Positions 13,801 to 24,305 of a stretch of 64,000 nucleotides of DNA are shown here, piece after piece. The DNA is from Lycocorax pyrrhopterus obiensis (taxonomy: Eukaryota > Chordata > Aves > Passeriformes > Paradisaeidae): assembly GCA_014706295.1 (NCBI GenBank), contig JACSVZ010000011.1, positions 1,572,663 through 1,636,662 of the forward strand, read 5' to 3'. Position 1 is the stretch's first letter; every line of letters starts with the position of its first letter. A model generated the notes under the pieces. The model ran no database searches. It saw nothing but the letters and a program-made list of their open reading frames with translations, and was not told the origin of the DNA. The position numbers and the translations under genes are program-made.

Positions 13801-15780
13801 TTTTTAATGTCACAATGATGTTTTATCTGCTGATGAACTCATACATACCAAAGTTAAAATAACTTTCTGTAAGTGTCAAATTAACTAAAGCACAATTTGG
13901 GTATAGGGCCAGTGATCTCATGCCCCCTGTGCTGCCTGGTTAATTTAGTGGAGCCTCAATAGTGTCAAGACGTCTTTACTTTCATTCCTTAAGAGTTGTT
14001 TTCGTTGTGGAAAACCTCCAGAGCTACAAACACTTCAGCAAACTCGCACCTACCCAAGCTGTTTACTTCTATCCCAGGTTGAACATTTGTGCTCTCTGAC
14101 CTGGAATCTGGCCTATTTCCCGAGGAGCTACATTCCTGTGCAGCAACCAAAACACTGCCTTTCATCCATTTAAGAAAGATTAGTTTTAAGTGTGAAAGGA
14201 ATTTTTTTACTTTGAAAAACAGCAATCTCCCCTCACCAATTACAAAAAAAGTTACCAAGAAAAAAAAAAAAAGACCCTCTCCAAACTCCAACTATGTTAT
14301 GGAGGTCTGAATACTTTAAATAAGCATCATCATTTAGAAGTTCTGGAGGAAAAAAGTGAAAAATCTGTATTTGAGCTCAAGATGTAAGTTTTAGGGAAGA
14401 AAATAATATTTTTTCTACTATTTACATCCATGCTTAACCTCAGATGTTTCACTTCAGGGTCATAATGTCCATAATACCACATTTTAAGACACCAAAGTTG
14501 TGTGAATGCTGTTGACTATTACTTCTCTGCTATGGAAGAACACAAAAGGCAAGCAGAACTATCTAACCTAAACCAGACTGATTGCCTGCAGAGATGTTTG
14601 TTCCAACAGATTTTCAGTACTGCAGGAGTTGCATCTAAACATTCTTCACATCATCGAGCTTGCAGGAGCAGGTTAATGCAGTTAGTTTGCTCACTTAAAC
14701 ATTGTTGACTCTCCATGTCACAAAATACTGTTTGTATTAGTGCCAGCTAGCTCTGATTGCACTAATTGATGAAGCAATTAAGAGAAGAAAATACCTATGA
14801 TCCAGTTCAAATGGGTACAATCCCTATTTTCCTCACCACAAGTGTGTGGTGTACACATTACTGAGAATGTGTGACTGAAATCTGGAACTTCTTTAAAATA
14901 CATTGGATAGAAGACACGATTGAACTGCTGTCAATTCAGGTAATTTCAGGCTGCAGTAAATTGTTAACTCACACATGGTTGTAGTGAGTGAATTCATCAT
15001 GAAACGTTTCACTGTGTGTACACTGTCACAGTTCAGTACAACCTTTAATCTCTGCAGTGACCTTAAAATGGAAATTTTTTTCTGAGTAAACGTGCACGTC
15101 TAATACTGCAGAGAATTTAGACTGAAAGGAATTGCAAGAAAAGTGCAACATCTCAGCATGGTGGAGCATGAAAGTTTCAGCAGCTCTTCAGAGCTGAAGA
15201 TCCCTCAGGCTTGTTGAGAGGACACGCCCTGTTTTGATCAGGTACAGTTCTTTTGGGGCACCTGGCCACCAGCTGTCAGAGACCATGAAAGGAGGGGGGA
15301 AGGTGTTGTCATCTTGTTCTTATGTGAGCATGGAAATACAAATGAACCTGAGTGCTTCTGTGCTCAGCTGTTTGATGGGATGAACGAAGCAGCCCGGTGC
15401 CACAGCAGCTGACTGCAGTGTGTCATCTCCAGCCCACTGCTCCTGCCACCTGTGTGACAGCTACAGTGACAGACAGCAGGCATCCAGGGGTTCTGTGGTA
15501 AGAATCCATAGCTCTGTCATCTCACAGCCCCAGGGTACAACCTAAGAACACAAAACTCAGTGTCCTGATAAGAATGCAGAATAACACCTTGCTTACCTGA
15601 AGGCTGTCTTTGACAAGTGCTTGGCATCTCAGAGAAGCCGCTTGGGTTTCCAGAGTTCTCACACACTTCCACATGTGCAGAGTCTTCACGTGGGGTTTTC
15701 TCATCCTGCTTAGTTCTAGTTCACACACATTTTGTGGAGGTGCAGGAATTTCTGGCAGGTTCCTGTCTTTCCCTGAATGC
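7831..15780. other. Gene-free stretch
   Basis: About 8 kb of sequence in which I find no exon set. There is a poly-A run near 8971-8984 and another near 14258-14271. The 201-codon minus frame at 11511-12116 is low-complexity in its middle, has no domain and is opposed by equally long plus frames. A 16-bp perfect palindrome lies at 12762-12777. The local GC rise at 11,900-12,700 has no CpG-island character that I would trust as a promoter. Confidence 0.55.
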
Positions 15781-15783
15781 TTG

Positions 15784-15940
15784 CCCAGGGCAGTGGTGGA
15801 GTCACCACCCCTGGAGATATTCAAAAGACAGGTGGATGTGGTGCTTAAGGACATGGCTTAGTGGTGGCCTTGGCAGTGCTGGGTTAATGGCTGGATTCAA
15901 TCTTACAAATCTCTTCCAACCTGAATGATTCTAAGTATGG
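15784..15940 (+). mobile_element. CR1 LINE 3' end fragment
   Basis: The stretch starts in the 'ggtggagtcaccacccctgg' phrase of CR1, continues through 'agatattcaaaagacaggtg' and 'cagtgctgggttaatggctg', and ends with caacctgaatgattctaag, a decayed CR1 tail. Orientation is plus. Confidence 0.88.
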
Positions 15941-18129
15941 ATGGGTTGCCTTCATTGACAGCAACAAATCCCAGGGAATATGCAGTGGAATCCACGATTT
16001 GTATTTAAAAAACCAACCAGCGAAACCAAATCAAACTTTTAACCAGTTTAACATCATCGTTTTCCACCATAGGATGATTATAGTGCTGCGTGTTACAACT
16101 GAGCAAACCTACCATGAAATGGGAAATATCTTTCTAATTTTCAGACATGTTCCCCAAAACAATCATTACCAATTTGCCGGTGCAGGTACGACCTACACAC
16201 AGTATCACCAAGAGTTACACTTGATGAAGAAGTGCCACAGCGACTCTTTCAGAAGATGACCTGAATTTCACCACTGGACAGTGAAAGGAACAGAAATTTG
16301 CGTTTATTTTATGACTAGACACTTGCTGGTTTGCTACACTACTCTTGCAGCAGCAGGTTGGCTCTACATTAGATGTTTTCTAGACTATCTTCATAAAACA
16401 AGTCCCACTTCACATCCCTCTGAGAATGGTTTAGCACCTTTGTGCCTCTGTCTACATTGCTAAGTAATCTCTCCGTTAAGAGGTAGTTCGAGAAATGCTT
16501 TCTTGTCACTGCCTTAGGGCTAAACTTCAAGCAGTGAAGCCTGTAACTGATCACACAAGAGGATTTGTAAGAGCAAACAGAAACAGCCCCCCGAAGCCAG
16601 AAGGGTCCAGGGATGCTGCTGAGGAGCTCTCCCCTCCTCACCCGCTGCCTTGCAGGCAGAGCAGACCCCTCCCGAGGTTAACACAGGCCTGACCTCCCCT
16701 GTTTGCCTTTCCTGGCAGAGGAAATCTCAGTCTCTGCAGCACCAGCCTCGAGGATGAGAGCAGGGCACACTTTAAAGTGAGCTGCACCCCAGCAACAAGA
16801 ACTTCAGCAACCTCTGTAGCATCTGGCACAAACCCAAAGTCTGCCTGCAGCCCTTATCACCCAGAGCTCAGGGGCAGATTTCCTGAGGTAAATGCTGGTT
16901 TGTCGATATCAAGGGGAACAGACCTACTCGTTGGATCTGCCTCCAGGCTGAACTGCTGGATGTATTCCAATATGTAGTAGATGAAAAAAAAATTAACAGT
17001 AAATTCAGAGGAAAGTTTTTTTTAAGGATGCATTCAGTGATTGCAATTGTAGCACTGAATTACAGTCAATCCTGAATAGTCAAAAGCATGAACATTTTCT
17101 GAACAGTTTTAGCTTCCTTCTCCTTCTAATCCCATCTTCAAAACAGATTATTAAATGCCTGAAAAAAACACTAAGAAATTTTGTGTACGGAAAAGTATAC
17201 AAAAAGCCCCAAATCCACAAATGCTACCTGCTTAAGCTCCAAGACCTCATCTACTTAAGATCTTGAGAAAAAAATAACTACTTTTTCACCTGCTAAACTG
17301 AGGAAAGATAATGCTTTTAAGTGAATTTAAGAAAAAACCCAATATTTTTATTTGCTCTGCTGCACCCACACAAGTTCTTACTCAGCAGCAAGAAGAATGA
17401 ACAGCCCTGTATTCCCAATATTCCTGTGGGCAACAGTTCCTGCCGTGTGTAAACAAGGAAGAGGCACCAGAGAACACCATATGTAAAAACTAATTTGCAA
17501 GCTTGGATGGCACTCTGGAAAGCTCAGTATAAAAGAAAACCATTGTAAAATACATTTTTGTGTATGTTCAGAGACTAAAACATACATTCAGTAGTGAAAA
17601 TAACTCTGTACCTATAAGGAAAAGCAAGAATGAAAGATTAAACATGTTTTGGAGAAGTATCAGGACTGTTATTTCTTCTAAGTGAAATCTGGAGAGAAAG
17701 GTGCTCTCTTTTGTTGTATTTACTTTTAGGTGAATTTTTGAACTTCTAGATCTGACAAACAAATTACAGTTGGTAGGCTTGATGCACAGCACTTCATAGA
17801 TCAATACCTAATAAAGGGTACATTGTTTAAGCAAAACATTCAAATGCTTAAGTCTGGTGCTGTTAAATCCTAAACAGGGAATTGTGGAGACCCTCATGTG
17901 TTTGAACTCTAAGCTGTCACACAAGTCCACACAGAGTTAAGAGAATATGCATTCACACTTAAAAAGAATTGCACAAGAAAATACAATTTTTCCCTTGCTT
18001 GAGGAAGAGGATCAGGGAGGACATCTGACAATCCCAGGGCTCTTTGAACAGCCTTCTTTCATGTTGTTTTATAAATATGGGGCCATTTGTTAAAATATCT
18101 GACACATCCAAAAGAAGTTTGTTAGTTAA
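15941..18129. other. Intergenic or distal 3' UTR of PDP2
   Basis: No exon is recognised. If PDP2 uses a distal poly(A) site, part of this stretch is 3' UTR: another AATAAA in minus orientation lies at 17347-17352. The frames at 16369-16977 have no domains and overlap on both strands. Confidence 0.5.
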
Positions 18130-18135
18130 TTTATT
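18130..18135 (-). terminator. Candidate PDP2 poly(A) signal AATAAA
   Basis: TTTATT on the plus strand gives AATAAA on the minus strand, about 420 bases downstream of the PDP2 stop codon. It is a plausible cleavage signal. A second AATAAA lies at 17347-17352, so the true 3' end could be further out. Confidence 0.4.
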
Positions 18136-18552
18136 TAATTCAGTTACAGTGCTTCAAGAGGATGCTACTCATTCTCCACAAGAGCAGAGCCTGACACTCC
18201 ATGCAGCTACACCTATTATCCACCTCTATTAAATTGTACCAGTCTCAGTGAAATTTGCCTTGTTTGTTCATTTGCAAAGTTTTACCAGAGGTTTTCATGG
18301 AATCAGAACTGGTCCACGACCTTTAGTTCAGTTACATTTCAGTGAGGTTTTATGAAAACATTTTTCTTCAGTGTATACAAACCTGGAAACCCAGGGAAAT
18401 TTCACCTTCTAGAAAGTTATTTTCAAAGCCAGTAAGTAACGAAAAGATTTAGGAACTTGCAGACACTGGTAGCAGCTCGACTACCAGAGAACGAGAGGAA
18501 TGCTTCAGTATCAAAGTTCCCCAGCGGTATTGAACTGCAGCAGTGCAAGGCT

Positions 18553-20157
18553 CTATTCGTGGTTCCTGTAGTAATCTTCAACAGTTTCTGAGTTGAAGTA
18601 CACCACAGTGACTGTGATGTCGTCCCTGTACATCCTGGCCAGGTCCTCAGGCAGCGCCAGCATGGCAGCCAGTTTCTCCGGGTCCACCTCGCCGTACTCG
18701 TTGCTGCCGATCGCGTGCCGTATCAAGTGGGTGGCGATGTTCTGGTCCAGGGAGGCCAGGCCCTTGCTCTTCCTCTGCAGCAACAGGTTGTGCATGTAAC
18801 CCAAATTAACTGGCTTCTTAAAAGTCAGTGGTGGTTTCTGCATGTTAAGCTCTGTAAGGTGTCCAGCAACAAGTTTTACAACCTTCTCATTACTCAGCAT
18901 CTCCCATAGCCCATCTGAAGCAATAACAAGAAACTTATCCTTGCTCCTTAATTTGTGATATGTGACTTCAGGCTCTGCAGTTAAATAAGGTGGGGTATGG
19001 TAGTTTGGAGGAACATACTGATAAATGTTTAGACCCTCAACATCACAGCTGTTCTCGAGAATGCTGTGTTGCAATTCTTTACTCCATTTTAATTGCACGT
19101 CTCCAAAAGCTCTGGAGGGCATGAGAATCCCCAGTAATCTGTCATTCACAAATAGGGTTTTCTCCTCAGATCTAGGATGTTCTCTCTTCAGTCTTCTAAT
19201 TTCAAATTCATCATAGCCATTGTGGTCTCGAGTTAGAGGGAGAGTAGACCATGTTCCATCTTCTTCACGAACCCCTAAAACCGCTCTGCAATCACCGGTG
19301 TTTGCCACGTGCAGGTGAACACCGTCAATGTGAGCTACACAGGCTGTTGCACCAGAAAAAGCTACTTGCAGGGCAATATTTCTCATCAACTCACTTTCCT
19401 GAGGAGCCTGAACTTCCAGTGATATGTCTGAGTCTAACCTTTTGAACGCACAAATCATGGCTTCTTCTAAACTAAACCCCAGCTCAGTGTCCAGGTCCAG
19501 CAAGTGCTGCCAGTAAACCCGGAGGTTTTCAAAGTACTGCGAGGTGATTTCTTGGTACTCTACATCGTTGGGATGCCTGTGCCACTGCAGGATGGGCCGC
19601 ACTGGTTTCATGGCCTCCACGGCCAGCTCGATCTCCTCCAGGCTCTGGCGGGACATGAGGGACACAGCGATGTAGTGCAGCAGCCTCTCGCTCACGGCCT
19701 GGGCGCAGGCGGGGCCCGCGTGGCCGTCGAACACCCCGAACATCATCCCCGCCGTCTGCAGGCATGTGGCCGCACTCCGCCGGTCCTCCATGGGGCTGTT
19801 GGAGGCCAGCTGGTTGCTTTCAAACCTCAGCACGGAATTTGCATTCTTGCCATTCAAATCCAGTGTTTTGTGGGATAGTTCGCCTGCTCTGAGTATGTCG
19901 TTGATTTGTGCCGGAGACAACTGGAAAGAAAAATGTTCTTCTTCGGTGGAAGTGTGTCGGAATGCTTTGGGTAAGGAGAAGGTACTGTCTAAGCTGCAGC
20001 TCCCAGCAGGGTAGGGACATGTTTTGGAGAAAACAAGCTTCCATTTGATCTTGTTTCTATTTGGGATACAGATGGAGTACCAACGTCCTTTCCCTTGTAA
20101 AACAATGCTGCTTCTGGCTGAGCTTAAAATCCAGGATGATACAGTTCTTGACATCAT
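18553..20157 (-). CDS. PDP2: Pyruvate dehydrogenase phosphatase catalytic subunit 2
   Basis: Mitochondrial matrix PP2C-family (PPM) Ser/Thr phosphatase that removes inhibitory phosphates from the E1-alpha subunit of pyruvate dehydrogenase, reactivating the complex. The whole coding region is one exon of 534 codons, against 529 in human as I recall it. Seen directly: an Arg/Ser-rich, acid-free N-terminus to about residue 55 (mitochondrial presequence); MEDRR at 123-127; the metal-binding FDGHAG at 143-148; a GATACVAH/NTGDCRAVLGV core at 269-296; SDGLWEML at 414-421; and the terminal metal-binding RDDITVTVVYF at 511-521. Two ATGs are adjacent (20157 and 20154). Human PDP2 begins like the second, so a 533-residue product is likely. 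A splice acceptor (tttatattctag) lies 55 bases upstream, so exon 1 is non-coding and the start is internal to exon 2. The single-exon CDS agrees with mammalian PDP2; PDP1 is the less likely alternative, given the N-terminus and the neighbours. Confidence 0.96.
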   Translation of the reverse strand: MMSRTVSSWILSSARSSIVLQGKGRWYSICIPNRNKIKWKLVFSKTCPYPAGSCSLDSTFSLPKAFRHTSTEEEHFSFQLSPAQINDILRAGELSHKTLDLNGKNANSVLRFESNQLASNSPMEDRRSAATCLQTAGMMFGVFDGHAGPACAQAVSERLLHYIAVSLMSRQSLEEIELAVEAMKPVRPILQWHRHPNDVEYQEITSQYFENLRVYWQHLLDLDTELGFSLEEAMICAFKRLDSDISLEVQAPQESELMRNIALQVAFSGATACVAHIDGVHLHVANTGDCRAVLGVREEDGTWSTLPLTRDHNGYDEFEIRRLKREHPRSEEKTLFVNDRLLGILMPSRAFGDVQLKWSKELQHSILENSCDVEGLNIYQYVPPNYHTPPYLTAEPEVTYHKLRSKDKFLVIASDGLWEMLSNEKVVKLVAGHLTELNMQKPPLTFKKPVNLGYMHNLLLQRKSKGLASLDQNIATHLIRHAIGSNEYGEVDPEKLAAMLALPEDLARMYRDDITVTVVYFNSETVEDYYRNHE

Positions 20158-20212
20158 AAGTCACTCCAAAAATAGACCACCTTCCTCCAGTAACACGGAA
20201 TGTCCTTGCAGC
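20158..20212 (-). other. PDP2: PDP2 5' UTR part of exon 2 with splice acceptor
   Basis: On the minus strand, catttatattctag precedes gctgcaaggacattccg. An acceptor AG at 20214-20213 would start exon 2 at 20212 and give 55 untranslated bases before the first ATG. The call rests on consensus only. Confidence 0.6.
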
Positions 20213-22050
20213 CTAGAATATAAATGTAGGAAAGGGAAAATAATTAGAAAGTTCATAAGAAGCTTTCCATACAGAACTACAAAAGCATGTCTAGAGCTCT
20301 CAGAAATATCCAGAACTTTTTCCCAAAAGAGATTGCTATAGTTGAGGCATCTTAAAAGTGATACAATTTACATCACTTAATTATAACCAAGGATATGACT
20401 GCTCCTTTTAACCCATCAGAAAAGATAATTTTTACTTTCCAGACAAGTTTTTTTTCCTCATTGTGGCAAGACTAAGAAAAAATGGCAACATTACAAGAAA
20501 TGTTATTGGAAATTGTACAATGAAAAGCCTCATCTAACATGGCACAGAACAAACAGATCAAACGAGCTTGAAAGTAGGGACTTAAGTGACAACACACAGC
20601 TCTCAAAAAAGCCTGCTAGAGTACAACTATTAATAGACTCGAAACTTCAAACCCAAGAGAAGATAAGAATTTAAACCCTGCGGAAAGACTGAAAGATGTG
20701 GCCAGTTAATGATTTATGTGAACTACCATGATCCTCACAAACTAGGACAAGCCAGTCTACCTTTCCAACTCTGTTACAGCTTATGAGCTCAGCTGTTCTT
20801 TTTTTTACTTCCAGGGTCTTAACCAACCTTTAGGCAGGCAGGATCTTTTACACAGCTGAAGGCAGATTCTACTGCTGGTTAATTAATGCTTTTTCACAGC
20901 ACTGTGCAGTTTGGTGCAGTGAAAGCTGTAACACAGTTGCATTGACAACTTTTACAGGTTCACAATTTGGCTTGTTCATTCGGAGGGCAATTAGAACAAG
21001 CAGCAGTGAAGATCTCTGCTGCCAACAGCACTGAAACCTAGGGAACTTCAGCAGCTGAAGCTCTTCAGTTGCCACAGAGGAGGTCCTCACATTGTCTCCT
21101 GCTTTCAATAAGGTATTCCAGCTGTACAATATTGCTAACTACAACCAGATGTTCACTCACAACAGAATTTTGCCCCATGGATTTAAAAAACTCACTGTAT
21201 GGCAGCACTGCAAGTACAATGACTCCCAAAAGATCCCACTAGCAGCTACTGAGAACAAGAGAGTTCTCTGTGAGCTTTCAAACACTTTGAGGTGGCCTGT
21301 GACACCACTTGCTCAGGCCAAAGACACTATATGCTGCTACAACACTGTTTTTTTTTAGCAGGGCGCTTCACAAGAAATAATGAGAAACCAGCCATATCAG
21401 ATGCATGAAAATGTTTCCAAGAAACCAGCAGGAAGTGAAAGTGACCTTGAGCTATTCTAAACAGAAGGCCTACTGCTACAACCCAAGGACTGCTGAAATC
21501 CCATTTGGAACCCAAAGCAATGTGTCACAAAACATTTCTGAAGTGTGCTACCCATACTTAACGCAGAAAAGAGCAGACAAGCATTCCAACAGACCCCACC
21601 ACTATGATTCTGGCGACCTGGTGAGAACAGGCAAAGACACAGCATAATTTTATTGCTGATGTCAGGAGAGTAGATGGAAAAGGCAGTGCCAGTTCACTGT
21701 CCAAGGCATGCCTGCAGTCTCCTGGGACACTGCATCTCCCAACACACAATGCCTTTTGTTGTGCTACAGAAAGAATGCAACCAAAATAATAGGAAGACAG
21801 CTGACACTGCCAACTCCAGCAACAGCTAAACCCAAAAAGCACCTATAGCACAAGACAAGCCACGGTTTGCCAACCTTTTTCAGTCCATTCCCCGTCCTTC
21901 TTTCTTTTCTTGCCCCTCTCAGCAACATCAGATTGAAACAATGATGACTTTCACATACTTGATCAAAAAGCCCATTGAAAGAGCGTTTTAAAGAAACCTC
22001 CCCCGTTCACACCGGTTGCCTGACAGAGCGAGACGGTGTGGTTTTCCCCC
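20213..22050 (-). other. PDP2 intron 1 (inferred)
   Basis: AT-rich sequence between the inferred exon 2 acceptor and the CpG island. I see no exon in it; the frames at 20869-21842 are short and without domains. Confidence 0.5.
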
Positions 22051-22059
22051 AGCAGCAGA

Positions 22060-23300
22060 GTCACTAACACCAGTCAGCCCCGCGCTTGCCTAAGGTCAGG
22101 TAGCACTGACGAGTCCCGGAGCACTTGCGAGCCAGCCCGGCTCCCTGCGTTCCCACCCTCGGGGTCCTCCCCACCCGCAGTGTGCAGACGCTGCTGCCCA
22201 GGACGCCCCCGGTAGCGGTGCTAATTAAAGCGGTGTGCTAAAGACCATTATGTAAGAGCCAATTATTACATAAACTCGCTCCCGCTCCAGCACTACCTCC
22301 CCGGGGACGCGGTGTCCCAGCGGGGCCCGGGCTGAGCCCGGCCCGCCCCGGCATAGCCCCAGCGCGGCCCGCAGCTGCCGGAGCGCACAGCGCAGCAGCA
22401 CCCGCTTTTCCCAACGAAATAACAGATATCCGCTACATTTCGATTTACAGCCCCTCTGAGAGCCCCACAACGCCACATTCCCCTCACTCACTCTCCTGAC
22501 ACTGCCCACACCCATCCCTCACCCCACACACATCCGGCACACACCGATCCCCACCCGGCCACCTCCCCACTGCCCCAGCCCCCACACCGACACACAGACC
22601 CCCCTCTGCTGCCCAACACCCTGTATTCCCCACAGCCCTGTCCCGCACACAGCCCCCGTGCCCCGCACACGCCCACACCGCACCCTGCACACACCCCTCC
22701 TGCTCCGCACACACCCCGTCCCCCGCACAGACACCCACCGTGCCCGAACAGAACACGCCCTGTTCCCCGCACACTCACCCCTTACCCCGCACACATCCAC
22801 CCCACACCAACCCCGACCCCACCGCCGCCGCGCCCCGTGCTCCGCACAACTCCCACCGCCCCGCTCCCGCTGCCTCTTCCGCACATTCGCCGCGCCAGGC
22901 CCGGCTCCGCTCCCTGAGCCCCGGCACGGCTGCCCCGGCGGCGGCCGCTATCTGCCCACCCCGCCCCGGGTGCACCCACCGGCCAAGCAGCTGCCACTCG
23001 CGCCCGCCGGCCCCGCGCTGCCCCCGGCCGGGCTGAGGGACGGCGCTGACCGACAGCCCCGCCGCCCAACCCGCCCCCTGTGCCCCGCCCCAGCCGCCGC
23101 GGGTTCCCGTCAGGACACGGCGGGGCGGGCGCGGCCCGGCCCTTCCGCCATGTTGTGCGCGGCGGGCGCGGCTGCGGCTGGGTCGGCGGGCGGAGGGGCC
23201 CCGCGCCGCCCTCGCTGCCCGTCACCGCCGGCCCTGCCCCGCGCCCGCTGCCCCGGGGTGCTGAGGGAGCGCCGGGCCCGGCCCCGGGCAGCGTAATAAC
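22060..23300 (-). promoter_or_regulatory. CpG-island promoter, probably of PDP2
   Basis: GC content rises sharply at about 22.06 kb and CpG dinucleotides become dense up to about 23.30 kb. The island is the nearest one upstream of the PDP2 coding exon. On the minus strand, acaacatggcggaag (23142-23156) combines a YY1-type ATGGCGG core with an ETS-type GGAAG, a common arrangement at transcription starts. GC boxes (ggggcggg) flank it. Candidate exon 1 donors on the minus strand are GGG/GTGAGT (exon end about 22779) and GGG/GTAAGG (exon end about 22786). The long GC-rich frames here (for example 22658-23296) are by-products. Confidence 0.65.
22490..22820. repeat. C-rich 'ccccgcacac' degenerate minisatellite
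   Basis: The plus strand shows many imperfect repeats of ccccgcacac / cacacccc over some 330 bases, almost free of long purine runs. The minus strand, which is the sense strand of PDP2, is correspondingly G-rich. This explains why several overlapping frames stay open here. Confidence 0.8.
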
Positions 23301-24095
23301 GTGAGCAAAAAGGAAGCGAGTGACACGTGTTAGGAAGAAAAAGCACCAGCAGGGGTTTCTTCCTCGTTAATAACAGTGAAACCCACGCTATTCCCTTGAG
23401 AGAGAGGGCTCGGCTCTTAGTTTTTTTTCAGTACTAGTCCACATTATTCAGCGCTGAGGGCACCGGCTGATGAGGCTCAAAATCGCAAAGCTCTTAATTC
23501 GCCATCTAAATTCTGGAGAACAAAAGGGCTCATTTTGCTGACTCCCCGGTTTTTTGGTTTCATATGACTGCTTGTCTTGGTTAAAATTTCCACGGAGCGG
23601 GTCTAAGCCCGGTAACGAGGGGAAGGAATGGGCCCAAAGTGCGTGGCGGTTAATCAGTAGTTACTGTTGTTAACGCAGTGGTTACTAAGTAGTCCCTGCT
23701 TTAAAACTTCTAACAATCATTTTTGCAAAAACAGAGGCTCAGAAGTCACAAGAGGCTTCGATATTATCAGTGCATTTTTTAAATTCGCCTGGCTTCTTGT
23801 ACTGAAGGATTTTTTAGTTAAATAATGTGGTGCAAGTATCCTAGATTAGAGAAGTGTTCCCAGGTGGAAAGATGCAGATCATCTTCAATGACTCTGAGCT
23901 TTCACTTGTTTCTTGTTTTTATTAAAACAATGAAACATAGCTTCATGTTGCATGGAAGAGTAAACAAAAAAATAGGTCATCTTAACGAAAATTTTCAGAA
24001 CAGTATTTTAGCCCACGCAAAAAAATACCTTAAGTTTGAAATAATTATTTTATCTGCCTGACAAATCTGCTGAACTGAAAGAGGACACCCACAGC
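23301..24095. other. Intergenic, no gene seen
   Basis: Composition falls back to AT-rich directly after the CpG island. No exon or recognisable repeat is seen. Confidence 0.5.
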
Positions 24096-24305
24096 AGCCC
24101 TCACCTGCATCTCTGCTCTGTCCAGTGCTCAGATACACCAACAGCAGTTTCTGGATCTCCCCAGGGAATGGGCACGGCCCCGAGGCTGCCAGGGATGCAC
24201 AGGGTGGGACTGTTGGGGTGTCTGTGCAGGGACAGGAGCTGGACTCGATCACCCTTGTGGGTCCCTTCCAACTCAGGATATTCCATGATTCAATGATTCT
24301 TCCTT
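24096..24305 (+). mobile_element. CR1 LINE 3' end copy
   Basis: The copy contains 'agggtgggactgttggggtg', 'gagctggactcgatcaccct' and 'gtgggtcccttccaactcag', then ends attccatgattcaatgattc, a CR1-type tail with two 8-bp units. Orientation is plus and the copy is 5'-truncated. Confidence 0.85.

Noticed and set aside
19504..19878. 124-codon plus frame
   Set aside because: Antisense of the PDP2 coding exon.
22658..23296. 212-codon Pro/Arg/Ala-rich plus frame and several opposing frames
   Set aside because: Compositional artefact of the CpG island and C-rich repeat; no domain, and all frames are open at once.
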